A DNA stretch of 64,000 bases from Caviibacterium pharyngocola. Its GTDB lineage: Bacteria; Pseudomonadota; Gammaproteobacteria; Enterobacterales; Pasteurellaceae. Made by a program: the position numbers and the translations under genes. Below the pieces are notes generated by a model. That model was given only the letters and a program-made list of their open reading frames with translations. It was not told where the DNA came from and ran no database searches. The stretch covers positions 124,001 to 188,000 of the forward strand of contig NZ_PHGZ01000013.1 of NCBI RefSeq assembly GCF_002795405.1, given 5' to 3'. Below, in pieces: positions 35,593-44,658 of the stretch (the stretch's first letter is position 1; the number at the start of each line of letters is the position of its first letter).

Positions 35593-36629
35593 TGAACCGC
35601 ATTTTCACGGAGCAACTCGGCGATTCGCTCAATAATAGATTGGCGTCGGTCTATTATTTGGTCGGGCAAGACCCGCTATTGTTAGCGGAAAGCCGAGACG
35701 CCGTTTGTCATAGCGCTTTTTCTCAGCAATTCGATGAAAAAACGGACATCACGGTGGATAACTCGACGGATTGGAACGCCTTATTCGAAGGCGTTCAATC
35801 AATGGGATTATTTTTCACCCGCCAAATTATTCTTCTCACTTTACCCGAAAATTTGACCGCACTTTTGCAAGACAGATTGCTCGAATTGGTGAAATTATTA
35901 CATCCCGACGTTTTACTGATTTTGCAACTTGCCAAATTAACCAAACCGATGGAAAAGCAAGAGTGGTTCATCAGCGCAAATCAATATGAACCCAATGCGA
36001 TTTTAGTGAATTGTCAAACGCCGACGGCAGATCAACTGCCGCGCTGGATTATCAACCGCGCGAAAAAAATGTCGCTCGCGATTGATGATGACGCGGTGCA
36101 GCTATTGTGTTACAGCTACGAAAATAATTTATTGGCGTTAAAGCAAGTATTACAGCTGTTGGCGTTATTGCATCCGGATAATAAATTGACTTATGCCAGA
36201 GTGAAAAATGTGGTGGAGCAATCTTCCGTATTTACGCCTTATCAATGGATTGACGCACTTTTGGAAGGGAAAGGGCAGCGGGCGGAGCGCATTTTAGCCG
36301 GATTGCGCGCAGAAGATATGCAGCCGATTATTTTGCTGCGCACTTTACAGCGCGAATTGATGACGATCTTAAGTTTAACCCAACCGGCGCAACGCCCGAA
36401 TAGTATCGATGAACCCTTATCGACGGCGCGATTGCGTGAACAATTCGATAAACTCAAAGTATGGCAAAACCGCCGACCGATTTTTTTACAAGCGATTCAT
36501 CGTTTTACTTATCGTCAACTTTATTCGATTATTCAACAACTTGCGGATTTAGAACGACAAGCCAAACAAACATTCGACGATAATGTTTGGCAACAACTCT
36601 CGGATTTAGCGGCAAAAATCAGTCGTTAA
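35592..36629 (+). CDS. holA: DNA polymerase III subunit delta
   Basis: 345 residues, the usual length. It begins FTEQLGDSLNNRLASVYYLVGQDPLLLAESRD and ends with a helical collar region. HolA is the clamp-opening wrench of the clamp loader. Its stop (TAA) overlaps the convergent mutT stop by four bases (TTAA), leaving no room for a terminator. Confidence 0.92.
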   Translation: MNRIFTEQLGDSLNNRLASVYYLVGQDPLLLAESRDAVCHSAFSQQFDEKTDITVDNSTDWNALFEGVQSMGLFFTRQIILLTLPENLTALLQDRLLELVKLLHPDVLLILQLAKLTKPMEKQEWFISANQYEPNAILVNCQTPTADQLPRWIINRAKKMSLAIDDDAVQLLCYSYENNLLALKQVLQLLALLHPDNKLTYARVKNVVEQSSVFTPYQWIDALLEGKGQRAERILAGLRAEDMQPIILLRTLQRELMTILSLTQPAQRPNSIDEPLSTARLREQFDKLKVWQNRRPIFLQAIHRFTYRQLYSIIQQLADLERQAKQTFDDNVWQQLSDLAAKISR

Positions 36630-37030
36630 CTTTCTGTTTCCGCCAATAACCGTTGAATCAGTTTCGCATTCGCCGGCGGAAATAACCCCGCATCCAACTC
36701 GCTCTGTGCGATCCAAGTGCCTTCTTGCCCTTCGCGTCCGAAAGGTTCACCGATCCATTGTTCTACTAAATAAAAATGAAATTGAATGATTTTATGCGGA
36801 TATTCAAATAAAAATCGCTCGAAAATGACCGCACTTAGGGTATGAATGCCGATTTCTTCTTCCAACTCGCGCATTAGTGCCTGTTCCGGCGATTCGTGCG
36901 CCTCCACTTTTCCACCGGGAAATTCAAGAGACTGGGCGAAATCCTGTCCTTCCAGCCGCTGCGTGAGATAAATTTGCCCGAATTCGTTGCGAATAATACC
37001 CGCCGCAACTTGAATTATAGGTTTTGTCAT
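36626..37030 (-). CDS. mutT: 8-oxo-dGTP diphosphatase (MutT)
   Basis: 134 residues. The Nudix box is complete, from GGKVEAHESPEQALMREL to EEEIG (about 39-61, G-x5-E-x7-REUxEE pattern). The N-terminal QVAAGIIRNEFGQIYLTQR matches MutT. It removes oxidised dGTP. The gene overlaps the upstream TPR-glycosyltransferase by four bases (ATGA), so it is probably translated from the same message, an unusual partner for an antimutator enzyme. Confidence 0.9.
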   Translation of the reverse strand: MTKPIIQVAAGIIRNEFGQIYLTQRLEGQDFAQSLEFPGGKVEAHESPEQALMRELEEEIGIHTLSAVIFERFLFEYPHKIIQFHFYLVEQWIGEPFGREGQEGTWIAQSELDAGLFPPANAKLIQRLLAETES

Positions 37031-38406
37031 TGTGTTTGTTCTCGTTGTTGTATTTTTTGTACTAAGGCTCGATACAGTTTATCTAAAATGTACGTCCATT
37101 GATAGTCTCCGGATTGGCGGAATAAACGCACGCTGTGATACCAAGGGCTATCTTCGCGTTGCAAGAGCCAACGAAAATCCGGATGATAACTGAGTAAAAT
37201 CCACGTCGGTTTGCCCATTGCAGCCGCCAAATGCGCCACCGACGTATCCACGGAAATCGCCAAATCCATTTGCTCGATAAGCCCCGCCGTATCGGAAAAA
37301 TCGTCAATATGTTGCGACCACAAATGCAAATTCGGGTATCGCTGACTACGCTCGACATCATCGGGCGAAATCGTTTTTTGTAAGCAATGAAATTCCGCCG
37401 GCAGCGAAAAGAGCGGTTGAAAATGTGAAAAATTTAAACTGCGCTGATGATTGCGCAAATGTTTATCGGAACCTTGCCACACCACGCCGATTTTAAGTTT
37501 TTCGCCGGACGGCAAAGCGGATTTCCATTTTTCGATAAATGTCGGTTGTGCTTGTAAATAGGCGTTCGGATAAGGAATGTTATCCAATGTTGTGGCGAAA
37601 TAATGCGGCAGGCTCATCATCGACACATAGCAGGTTAACCCGCCGATCGCCGAATTATTGGCTGCATAAGGCACGCCGTGTAATTCGAGATTGTAATTAA
37701 GCAGATTTTCCAACGGGCTGTGATTGACCACCACGACATTCATTCCGCGTCGTTTGGCTTCCAAAGCATAACGCACAAACTGAATATTATCGCCGAGACC
37801 TTGTTCCGCATAAATCAATAGTTTATTTTGCCCGATATCCTCGCCTTGCCAACGCGGAATCGGCCAACCGGGATCTTGAAAGGTCGCCACATCGGTTTTC
37901 CAACGCCATTCATAACATTGCCAACCTTCTTGGTAACGCCCTAATGCATTGAGTAAAAAGGCTTTATTGCACCAAGCCATTGCAAAATTCGGCAAATGGG
38001 AAAGGCAATGTTCTGTATCACGCAGCGCCAATTCGTATAAACCGAGCTGTTTTAATAATTCCGCGCGATTATGATAAGCAACAAACCGTTCGGGATAATC
38101 AATTAGAAATTGATCGTATAAACGTAGAACATTCAACATTTCCGTTCGGCTTGAAGCGCGATTTTGCAGACTGTGTAATAAGTTAAAACGATAAACCGCG
38201 TCGCCTTGTGCGGCAAAGTTCGGCAATAACGCCTCATTTTTCAGTAACAGATCGGTTAACAGCGACAAGCAATCTTGATCATCGGGATAAATAAGTAGAA
38301 TTTGCTGCAACAAGGCGCACGCTTGTTCATCCGCTTGTTGCGCAATCAGCATTTGCGCGCGCCGATAAAGATCGGAAATGTCGTGATTGTTCGTCATTGT
38401 CGTCAT
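37027..38406 (-). CDS. TPR-containing protein with a GT9/HMW1C-like glycosyltransferase domain
   Basis: 459 residues. The N-terminal 170 are helical repeats of the TPR kind (for example YPERFVAYHNRAELLKQLGLYELALRDTEHCLSHLP). After about residue 195 comes LLIYAEQGLGDNIQFVRYA, then KIGVVWQGSDKHLRNHQRSLNF and VDTSVAHLAAAMGKPTWILL, which together mark a GT-B sugar-transferase fold found in TPR-type protein glycosylation or cell-surface glycan enzymes. Acceptor unknown. There is no secretion signal. The start could also be three codons in. Confidence 0.72.
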   Translation of the reverse strand: MTTMTNNHDISDLYRRAQMLIAQQADEQACALLQQILLIYPDDQDCLSLLTDLLLKNEALLPNFAAQGDAVYRFNLLHSLQNRASSRTEMLNVLRLYDQFLIDYPERFVAYHNRAELLKQLGLYELALRDTEHCLSHLPNFAMAWCNKAFLLNALGRYQEGWQCYEWRWKTDVATFQDPGWPIPRWQGEDIGQNKLLIYAEQGLGDNIQFVRYALEAKRRGMNVVVVNHSPLENLLNYNLELHGVPYAANNSAIGGLTCYVSMMSLPHYFATTLDNIPYPNAYLQAQPTFIEKWKSALPSGEKLKIGVVWQGSDKHLRNHQRSLNFSHFQPLFSLPAEFHCLQKTISPDDVERSQRYPNLHLWSQHIDDFSDTAGLIEQMDLAISVDTSVAHLAAAMGKPTWILLSYHPDFRWLLQREDSPWYHSVRLFRQSGDYQWTYILDKLYRALVQKIQQREQTQ

Positions 38407-38422
38407 TTGTCGTGATAGCGTT

Positions 38423-38464
38423 AAAAAAGCGCGGTCGAAATTTTTAAAATTTTCACCGCGCTTT
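38423..38464 (-). terminator. secA terminator with paired variant of the uptake sequence
   Basis: AAAGCGCGGTC and ACCGCGCTTT face each other with AT-rich flanks. Both arms carry GCGCGG where the uptake core has GTGCGG, so pairing is kept while the uptake motif is lost. On the minus strand a T-run follows. Confidence 0.75.
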
Positions 38465-38475
38465 GTTTGAAATGA

Positions 38476-41181
38476 TTAAGCTTGTTTTACTCGACTGCCG
38501 TGGCAATGTTTATATTTTTTGCCCGAACCGCAAGGACAAGGCTCGTTTCGACCGATTTTTCGCTCACTGTGCGGCATATCGGCTTCGCCTTGTTCTTCGC
38601 CCTGTGCGTGATATTGCATTGTTGCCTGTTCACGTTGTGCCGCCTCACGACGCGCTTGTTCCGCTTCGGCGATTTCTTCTTGCGTGCGAATTTGTACGCG
38701 GCTTAATGTTGTGACCACGTTCAGTTTCAAGGCATCCAACATATCGGTAAACATTTGGAAGGATTCTTTTTTATACTCTTGTTTAGGATCTTTTTGTGCA
38801 TAACCGCGTAAATGAATACCGCGACGTAAATGATCCATTGCCGCAAGGTGTTCTTTCCAAAGTTCGTCCAAGGTTTGCAACATCACGCCTTTTTCGAAAT
38901 TCCGCATTGTTTCCGCGCCGACCAAGCCTTCTTTGCGTTTATATTCTTCCGTCGCAGCTTCGACGATACGTTCGCGTAAGGTTTCTTCGTGCAACGCATT
39001 GTTTTCTTCCAACCAATGCGCAACCGGTAAATCTAGCGCAAAGTCTTGTTTTAAACGTTGTTCCAACGCCGGCACATCCCACATTTCTTCCAAAGATTGC
39101 GGCGGAATATATTGATCGATCACCGCGTTAAAGACGTCTTGACGGATCACGTCGATAGTATCGGAAATATCGTCGTTATCTAACAAGACATTACGTTGTT
39201 CGTAAATCGCGTGACGTTGATCGTTTGCCACATCATCGAATTCCAACAAGTTTTTACGTCCGTCGAAGTTATGGGTTTCCACTTTCGCTTGCGCAGAGGC
39301 GATAACTTTCGCTAACAATTTGGATTCCATCGCTTCACCCGGCGTGCTGAAAGCTTTGCGCATCATATTTAATTTACCTTCATTCAGATAAATGCGCATT
39401 AAGGCATCTTCCAAAGAAAGATAAAAACGAGAAGAACCCGGGTCGCCTTGACGTCCGGAACGACCGCGTAATTGGTTGTCGATACGACGGGATTCGTGGC
39501 GTTCCGTACCGATAATATGCAAACCGCCGGCTTGTTTCACAATGTCGTGACGTTTTTGCCATTCGGCTTTGATTTCTTCGATTTGCGCTTCGGTCGGATT
39601 GTCTAACTTCGCCGCTTCCGCTTTCCAGTTACCGCCCAACACGATATCCGTACCGCGTCCCGCCATATTGGTGGCGATAGTTACTGCGCCCGGATAACCG
39701 GCGTTTGCGACGATTTCCGCTTCTTGCTCGTGGAATTTCGCGTTCAACACATTGTGTTTAATGCCCGCTTTATTCAGCGCGTCGGATAGCAACTCGGATT
39801 TTTCAATGGAAATCGTCCCGACTAACACCGGTTGATTACGCGCGATACAATCTTTAATGTCATCGATAATGGCATTGAATTTATATTGCTCGTTTTCAAA
39901 CATTACATCGGTGCGATCGTCGCGGATCATCGGACGATTGGTCGGAATTACGATGGTTTCCAAACCGTAAATTTGTTGAAATTCAAAGGCTTCGGTATCC
40001 GCCGTACCGGTCATACCGGCTAATTTTTCGTATAGACGGAAATAGTTTTGATAAGTAATCGACGCAACGGTTTGGTTTTCGTTTTGAATTTGCACGCCTT
40101 CTTTGGCTTCGAGCGCTTGATGCAAACCGTCCGACCAACGACGTCCCGCCATTGTACGTCCGGTATGTTCGTCCACGATCACGATTTCGCCGTCTTTCAC
40201 AATGTAATCCACATCGCGTTCAAACAAGGTATGTGCGCGCAATGCGGCGTAAACGTGGTGCAACAAGGTAATTTTTGACGGCGAATAAAGCGATTCGTTG
40301 TCTTTCATCAAACCTTGTTTAATTAACCATTGCTCGATTTTTTCCTGACCGCGTTCGGTGAGGTAGGCTTGTTTGGTTTTTAGATCCAAGGTGTAATCGC
40401 CGTCGCCTTGGTATTCTTCGGTATCTTCTTTATCTTGCTTGATTAAATTCGGAATCAATTTATCCATTGCAATATAAAGCTCCGAGCTGTCCTCCGCCGG
40501 GCCGGAAATAATCAACGGAGTACGCGCTTCGTCGATCAAAATGGAATCCACTTCGTCCACTAACGCATAATGTAAATTGCGTTGGAAACGATCTTGCGCC
40601 GAGTGCGCCAAGTTATCGCGTAAATAGTCGAAACCTAATTCGCTGTTGGTGGCGTAAGTAATGTCCGCAGCATAAGCGGCGCGTTTTTCTTCCGGCGGTA
40701 AACCGGGAACGTTGACGCCGACGGTCATTCCTAAAAATTCAAACAGCGGGCGGTTGGTTTCCGCATCGCGGCGTGCCAAATAATCGTTCACAGTCACGAC
40801 GTGAACGCCTTTTCCGCTTAATGCGTTGAGATAGCAAGGCAAAGTGGCGGTTAATGTTTTCCCTTCACCGGTGCGCATTTCCGCGATACAGCGGTTATTC
40901 AATACCATACCGCCGATTAATTGCACGTCGAAAGGACGCATTCCAAGTACGCGTTTGCTCGCTTCGCGCACGGTGGCGAAAGCTTCGGGTAACAATGCCT
41001 CTAATTTTTCGCCGTTTTGTAGTCTTTCGCGAAATTCCGCGGTTTTAGCTTTTAATTCTTCATCGCTTAGGGCTTCGAATTGCGGTTCGAGTTTATTGAT
41101 TTTGACGATTTGTTTGTTTAATCGACGTAAAATGCGGTCGTTACGACTGCCGAAAATTTTGGTAACAATAGTGCTTAACAT
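38476..41181 (-). CDS. secA: Preprotein translocase ATPase SecA
   Basis: 901 residues. Walker [14 protein letters not shown] lies about residues 102-114; the DEAD-type motif is [12 protein letters not shown]; the C-terminus has the zinc-binding SecB contact [14 protein letters not shown]. SecA drives secretory proteins through SecYEG. It lies downstream of the secM-like gene with a 75-bp gap holding hairpins, the arrangement that allows SecM translation arrest to open the secA start. Confidence 0.97.
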   Translation of the reverse strand: MLSTIVTKIFGSRNDRILRRLNKQIVKINKLEPQFEALSDEELKAKTAEFRERLQNGEKLEALLPEAFATVREASKRVLGMRPFDVQLIGGMVLNNRCIAEMRTGEGKTLTATLPCYLNALSGKGVHVVTVNDYLARRDAETNRPLFEFLGMTVGVNVPGLPPEEKRAAYAADITYATNSELGFDYLRDNLAHSAQDRFQRNLHYALVDEVDSILIDEARTPLIISGPAEDSSELYIAMDKLIPNLIKQDKEDTEEYQGDGDYTLDLKTKQAYLTERGQEKIEQWLIKQGLMKDNESLYSPSKITLLHHVYAALRAHTLFERDVDYIVKDGEIVIVDEHTGRTMAGRRWSDGLHQALEAKEGVQIQNENQTVASITYQNYFRLYEKLAGMTGTADTEAFEFQQIYGLETIVIPTNRPMIRDDRTDVMFENEQYKFNAIIDDIKDCIARNQPVLVGTISIEKSELLSDALNKAGIKHNVLNAKFHEQEAEIVANAGYPGAVTIATNMAGRGTDIVLGGNWKAEAAKLDNPTEAQIEEIKAEWQKRHDIVKQAGGLHIIGTERHESRRIDNQLRGRSGRQGDPGSSRFYLSLEDALMRIYLNEGKLNMMRKAFSTPGEAMESKLLAKVIASAQAKVETHNFDGRKNLLEFDDVANDQRHAIYEQRNVLLDNDDISDTIDVIRQDVFNAVIDQYIPPQSLEEMWDVPALEQRLKQDFALDLPVAHWLEENNALHEETLRERIVEAATEEYKRKEGLVGAETMRNFEKGVMLQTLDELWKEHLAAMDHLRRGIHLRGYAQKDPKQEYKKESFQMFTDMLDALKLNVVTTLSRVQIRTQEEIAEAEQARREAAQREQATMQYHAQGEEQGEADMPHSERKIGRNEPCPCGSGKKYKHCHGSRVKQA

Positions 41182-41214
41182 AGTTTTTCTTTTCTAAAAT
41201 AAAATGAATCAAAC

Positions 41215-41258
41215 GCCGTTCGAATATAAAACGGCAAATGGAAAATAAGGCTTATTTT
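41215..41258 (-). promoter_or_regulatory. Hairpins between secM and secA
   Basis: On the minus strand, AAAATAAG/CTTATTTT straddles the secM stop and GCCGTT/AACGGC (positions 41215-41220 and 41230-41235) follows, 33 bases before the secA start. A ribosome stalled on secM would cover the first stem and could alter the second. Confidence 0.5.
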
Positions 41259-41568
41259 AGGCAGCGTGCGGACCGGCGCGAATCGGCGCTTGCACATAAT
41301 AACGCGCGCCGTAAAAGTGCGGTGTATTTTGTGCAAGAATAATAACGGGATGAGAAAATCCGCGCAATTCCGGTTGCGGTGCGACGATTTGTCGTGTTTG
41401 CTTAACGGTTTGTTGCGCTTGGGATTGGGTTTGACGTTGTTCGTTCGGATAATTTTCGCGACCGATTGTCGGGGTGTCTAATCCTTGAACGGCAGGCAAA
41501 GCAAAGATCGCAATAAGACTGAGAAAGAATTGCGACCAAAAATTTTGTTTGCCTTTGTGTAAAATCAT
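41257..41568 (-). CDS. secM: SecM secretion monitor with a translation-arrest motif
   Basis: 103 residues from the ATG at 41568; an open frame to 41622 is less likely. A signal sequence (WSQFFLSLIAIFALPAVQG, residues 11-29) is followed by a polar stretch and a C-terminus YYVQAPIRAGPHAA. E. coli SecM arrests ribosomes through FxxxxWIxxxxGIRAGP; the last five residues IRAGP (96-100) are exact here, with P in place of the preceding G. Arrest until the signal is pulled by the translocon would raise secA translation. The position directly before secA and four-residue tail after P support the call. Confidence 0.85.
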   Translation of the reverse strand: MILHKGKQNFWSQFFLSLIAIFALPAVQGLDTPTIGRENYPNEQRQTQSQAQQTVKQTRQIVAPQPELRGFSHPVIILAQNTPHFYGARYYVQAPIRAGPHAA

Positions 41569-41671
41569 CGTTATATATAGAATTCCATTAAATTGCCGAC
41601 TATTGTAGCGGAAATCCGCCATAATGTCTTATAAACATTGAACATATTGGGTTAAAAAAGCGGAAAACAAG

Positions 41672-41974
41672 ATGAAACGATATAAAAAAGCGGTGAACGT
41701 CCAAGAAGTTTTGCAACATTCTTCTTTGGGACGATTTATGCAAAAAGGGTTGTTTATTTATAATTTGAACGAACAAATACAACAAGTTTTTCCGGATGAT
41801 TTTCACGGGCTTTATCGCGTGATCGGAATGGAAAACGGCATTTTATCCATTGAAGCGGCAAATGCCACGGTGCGTCAGGGATTGTTATTCAAGCAACAAG
41901 AACTTTTGGCGCGCATCAATAAACTTTACCCGCAAATTAGTGCATTGAATATTAAGGTTAATCCGGCGTTTTAG
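41672..41974 (+). CDS. dciA: DciA-like helicase-loader protein (DUF721)
   Basis: 100 residues with the DUF721 pattern VQEVLQHSSLGRFMQKG and a C-terminal LAIEAANATVRQGLLFKQQELLARIN-like segment. DciA loads the replicative helicase DnaB in bacteria that lack phage-derived DnaC, which fits Pasteurellaceae. It is short, having only the core domain without a long tail. It diverges from secM and is convergent with dam, leaving three bases between the stops. Confidence 0.75.
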   Translation: MKRYKKAVNVQEVLQHSSLGRFMQKGLFIYNLNEQIQQVFPDDFHGLYRVIGMENGILSIEAANATVRQGLLFKQQELLARINKLYPQISALNIKVNPAF

Positions 41975-41977
41975 CCT

Positions 41978-42829
41978 TTATTTCCCCGTGAACGAGGCGA
42001 TCAGTTCGTTCACTTTAATCCGTTTCGCCGAAGATTGACTGATCGAACGCTGCACTTTCAAGCGTTTTACCTTGGCGCCTTGATAAATGGCACGGGTAAA
42101 TTGCGTATCGTGATTTGAAATAATCACCGGAATATTGCGTTCCGTCGCGGTTTTTTTCGCCAATTCCGCCAATGTCGTTTGATGTATCAAAGAAAATTCG
42201 TTGCCCGCATAGCCGGTAAAATTGGTTTCTTGTCTAATCGGTGCGTAAGGCGGATCGCAATAAATGACGGATTGTTTGTCCGCCAGTTTGAACACTTCTT
42301 GAAAATCCGCACAAATAAACACCGCACTTTGCGCTTTGGCGGAAAAATAACGCAACTCGATTTCGGGAAAATAATGCTTTTTATAACTGCCGAAGGGTAC
42401 GTTAAATTCATTTTTCGAGTTGTAGCGACATAGCCCGTTAAACCCGAACCGGTTTAAATAGAGAAATAATACGGAGCGTTCGAAGCTGTTGACGGAGCGG
42501 TTGAATTGTTCCCGCTGCGCGTAATAATAGGCTTCGGTGTTGGCTTGCGGATGAAAAAATACGGTTTTACAAGCGTCGATATAATGATCAACGTCTTGTT
42601 TTACGATATTAAACAGATTGATTAAGTCCGGATTGATGTCGGCAAGAATATAGCGCTCGAACGAGCTGTTTAAGAACACCGAACCCGCGCCCACGAAAGG
42701 TTCGATAAGACATCGTTTTTTCTTCGGAAAACATTTGGTAATTTCTTCGGTTAAACGAAACTTACCGCCCGCCCATTTTAAAAAAGGGCGGTGCTTTTGA
42801 ACGGATTTTATCGAAGGACGGCGCTGCAT
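41978..42829 (-). CDS. dam: DNA adenine methylase (GATC)
   Basis: 283 residues from ATG 42829, or 291 from 42853, which would overlap aroB by 19 bases. Motif I FLKWAGGK and motif IV DPPY (in SVIYCDPPYAP) mark a Dam-type N6-adenine methylase; the target recognition part includes the FGFNGLCRYN segment typical of Dam. It methylates GATC and so directs MutH (gene at 20.8 kb) to the new strand. It ends the aroK-aroB-dam set, with no damX between aroB and dam. Confidence 0.95.
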   Translation of the reverse strand: MQRRPSIKSVQKHRPFLKWAGGKFRLTEEITKCFPKKKRCLIEPFVGAGSVFLNSSFERYILADINPDLINLFNIVKQDVDHYIDACKTVFFHPQANTEAYYYAQREQFNRSVNSFERSVLFLYLNRFGFNGLCRYNSKNEFNVPFGSYKKHYFPEIELRYFSAKAQSAVFICADFQEVFKLADKQSVIYCDPPYAPIRQETNFTGYAGNEFSLIHQTTLAELAKKTATERNIPVIISNHDTQFTRAIYQGAKVKRLKVQRSISQSSAKRIKVNELIASFTGK

Positions 42830-42834
42830 TGACG

Positions 42835-43923
42835 CTAGTCGGTTTGCGTGCAACGACGAATGGCGGCAAGCACTTTATCTTGATCGGTATCCGTTGCAAC
42901 ATAAGCTTGTCCCAAGGATTTCAATAAGATAAGACGTAATTTGCCGGCTAAGACTTTTTTATCCCGCATCATATGCGGTAGATAATCTTCCGGTTGCATT
43001 GTATCCGGCGAAACGGTCGGTAAATTGGCGCGCACCAGTAATTTTTCCAAGCGCGCGGCTTCTTGCGCCGAAAGATCGCCTAACATTTCGGACAACACCG
43101 CCGCCATCATCGAACCGGCGGCGACAGCCTCACCGTGCAGCCAATTTCCATAGCCGAGGTGCGTTTCAATGGCGTGTCCGAAGGTGTGACCCAAATTAAG
43201 CAATGCGCGATCGCCTTTTTCCGTTTCGTCACGCGCCACAACGTCCGCTTTAATTTGGCAGCAGCGTGCGATACATTGTTGTAATTTCTCCTGATCTAAG
43301 GCGACTAATGCGTCGATATGCTGTTCTAGCCATTCAAAAAACGGATAATCCAAAATCGCGCCGTATTTAATCACTTCCGCAAGGCCTGCGTTGACTTCGC
43401 GTTTCGGTAGCGTATTAAGGGTTAAGGTATCGATAATCACGGTGCAAGGTTGGTAAAACGCACCGATCATATTTTTCCCCAATTCGTGATTGACCGCAGT
43501 TTTGCCGCCGACGGAAGAATCCACTTGCGCAAGCAATGTGGTCGGGATTTGAATAAAACGCACACCGCGCTGATAGCTTGCCGCCGCATAGCCGGCAACA
43601 TCGCCGATTACACCGCCGCCGAGTGCGACGATGGTTGCATCGCGACCGTAATTTTCACGCAAAAGTGCGGTGAAAATCAGGTTCAAAGAATCAAGAGTTT
43701 TATATTGTTCGCCGTCGGGAAGTTGCACGTTTTTCACCGTGCAACCGATTTTTTCCAAAGTATCGGTGACTTGGGATAAATAATGTTGTGCGACGGTCGG
43801 ATTAGTCACAATCATCACTTTGTCGCCGGATTTTAGCGGATAAACGCTGTTATCGGATAATAATCCCGCGCCGATATGAATCGGGTAGCGACGTTCTTTA
43901 AGTTCGACATTCACACACAACAT
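42835..43923 (-). CDS. aroB: 3-dehydroquinate synthase
   Basis: 362 residues, full length. NAD-binding [19 protein letters not shown] (about 97-115), and the metal-binding [12 protein letters not shown] (H in GHTFGHA) are present. It forms dehydroquinate, the second intermediate of the shikimate pathway. It follows aroK by 16 bases. An uptake sequence lies in the coding region. Confidence 0.97.
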   Translation of the reverse strand: MLCVNVELKERRYPIHIGAGLLSDNSVYPLKSGDKVMIVTNPTVAQHYLSQVTDTLEKIGCTVKNVQLPDGEQYKTLDSLNLIFTALLRENYGRDATIVALGGGVIGDVAGYAAASYQRGVRFIQIPTTLLAQVDSSVGGKTAVNHELGKNMIGAFYQPCTVIIDTLTLNTLPKREVNAGLAEVIKYGAILDYPFFEWLEQHIDALVALDQEKLQQCIARCCQIKADVVARDETEKGDRALLNLGHTFGHAIETHLGYGNWLHGEAVAAGSMMAAVLSEMLGDLSAQEAARLEKLLVRANLPTVSPDTMQPEDYLPHMMRDKKVLAGKLRLILLKSLGQAYVATDTDQDKVLAAIRRCTQTD

Positions 43924-43939
43924 AATTTTTCCTTTTTAA

Positions 43940-44467
43940 TTAACCGTTGAAATTTTCTATTAAATCAACGATTTGCGTCGCCATTACTTTTGCGCTTTGT
44001 TCATCGGTCGGCAAGGTGATATCCGCCACTTCCTGATACAAAGGGTTACGAATTTTCGCCAAATCTTCCAAAACTTGACGCGGATCCTCTACGTCCTGCA
44101 ATAACGGACGTTTTTTATCGCGTTGCGTGCGTTGGAATTGTTTTTCAACCGTCGTTTCCAAATAAATCACGATGCCGCGCGCGGATAAATGATTGCGGTT
44201 TTCTTTTGATAATACGGCGCCGCCACCGGTGGAAAGCACAATGCCTTGCTTTTGGGTTAATTCGTTAATAATGCGTTCTTCGCGTTTTCTGAAACCCGCT
44301 TCGCCTTCCACATCAAAGATCCAACTGATGTCTGCTCCGGCGCGCTGTTCGATTTCATTATCGCTGTCAATAAAGTCCATTCCTAAAAGTTGAGCCAACT
44401 GACGACCGATGGTGCTTTTCCCCGCGCCCATAGGTCCCACCAAGAAAATATTACGTTTTTCTGCCAT
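43940..44467 (-). CDS. aroK: Shikimate kinase I
   Basis: 175 residues: Walker [10 protein letters not shown] (11-19), the shikimate-binding DSDNEIE, GGGAV and R in RDKKRPLL. It phosphorylates shikimate. It follows comE (pilQ) as in E. coli hofQ-aroK; a 191-bp gap separates them and should hold its promoter. Confidence 0.97.
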   Translation of the reverse strand: MAEKRNIFLVGPMGAGKSTIGRQLAQLLGMDFIDSDNEIEQRAGADISWIFDVEGEAGFRKREERIINELTQKQGIVLSTGGGAVLSKENRNHLSARGIVIYLETTVEKQFQRTQRDKKRPLLQDVEDPRQVLEDLAKIRNPLYQEVADITLPTDEQSAKVMATQIVDLIENFNG

Positions 44468-44658
44468 TTCTCGTTTATTCTTCTTTCATAATTAAAAATA
44501 ATTGATCTTTTCCTCAAGAAAATAAGCGTCGCAAATAAAAAAGACGCGCGTAAAAGATCACCCAAAAAATAATTGAGATTATCGCAATAAATCGGCACCT
44601 TTTTCAACCTTCAATCGGAATTTATTTCCGATATTCCCGCTAAAAAGCAAAGTGCGGT

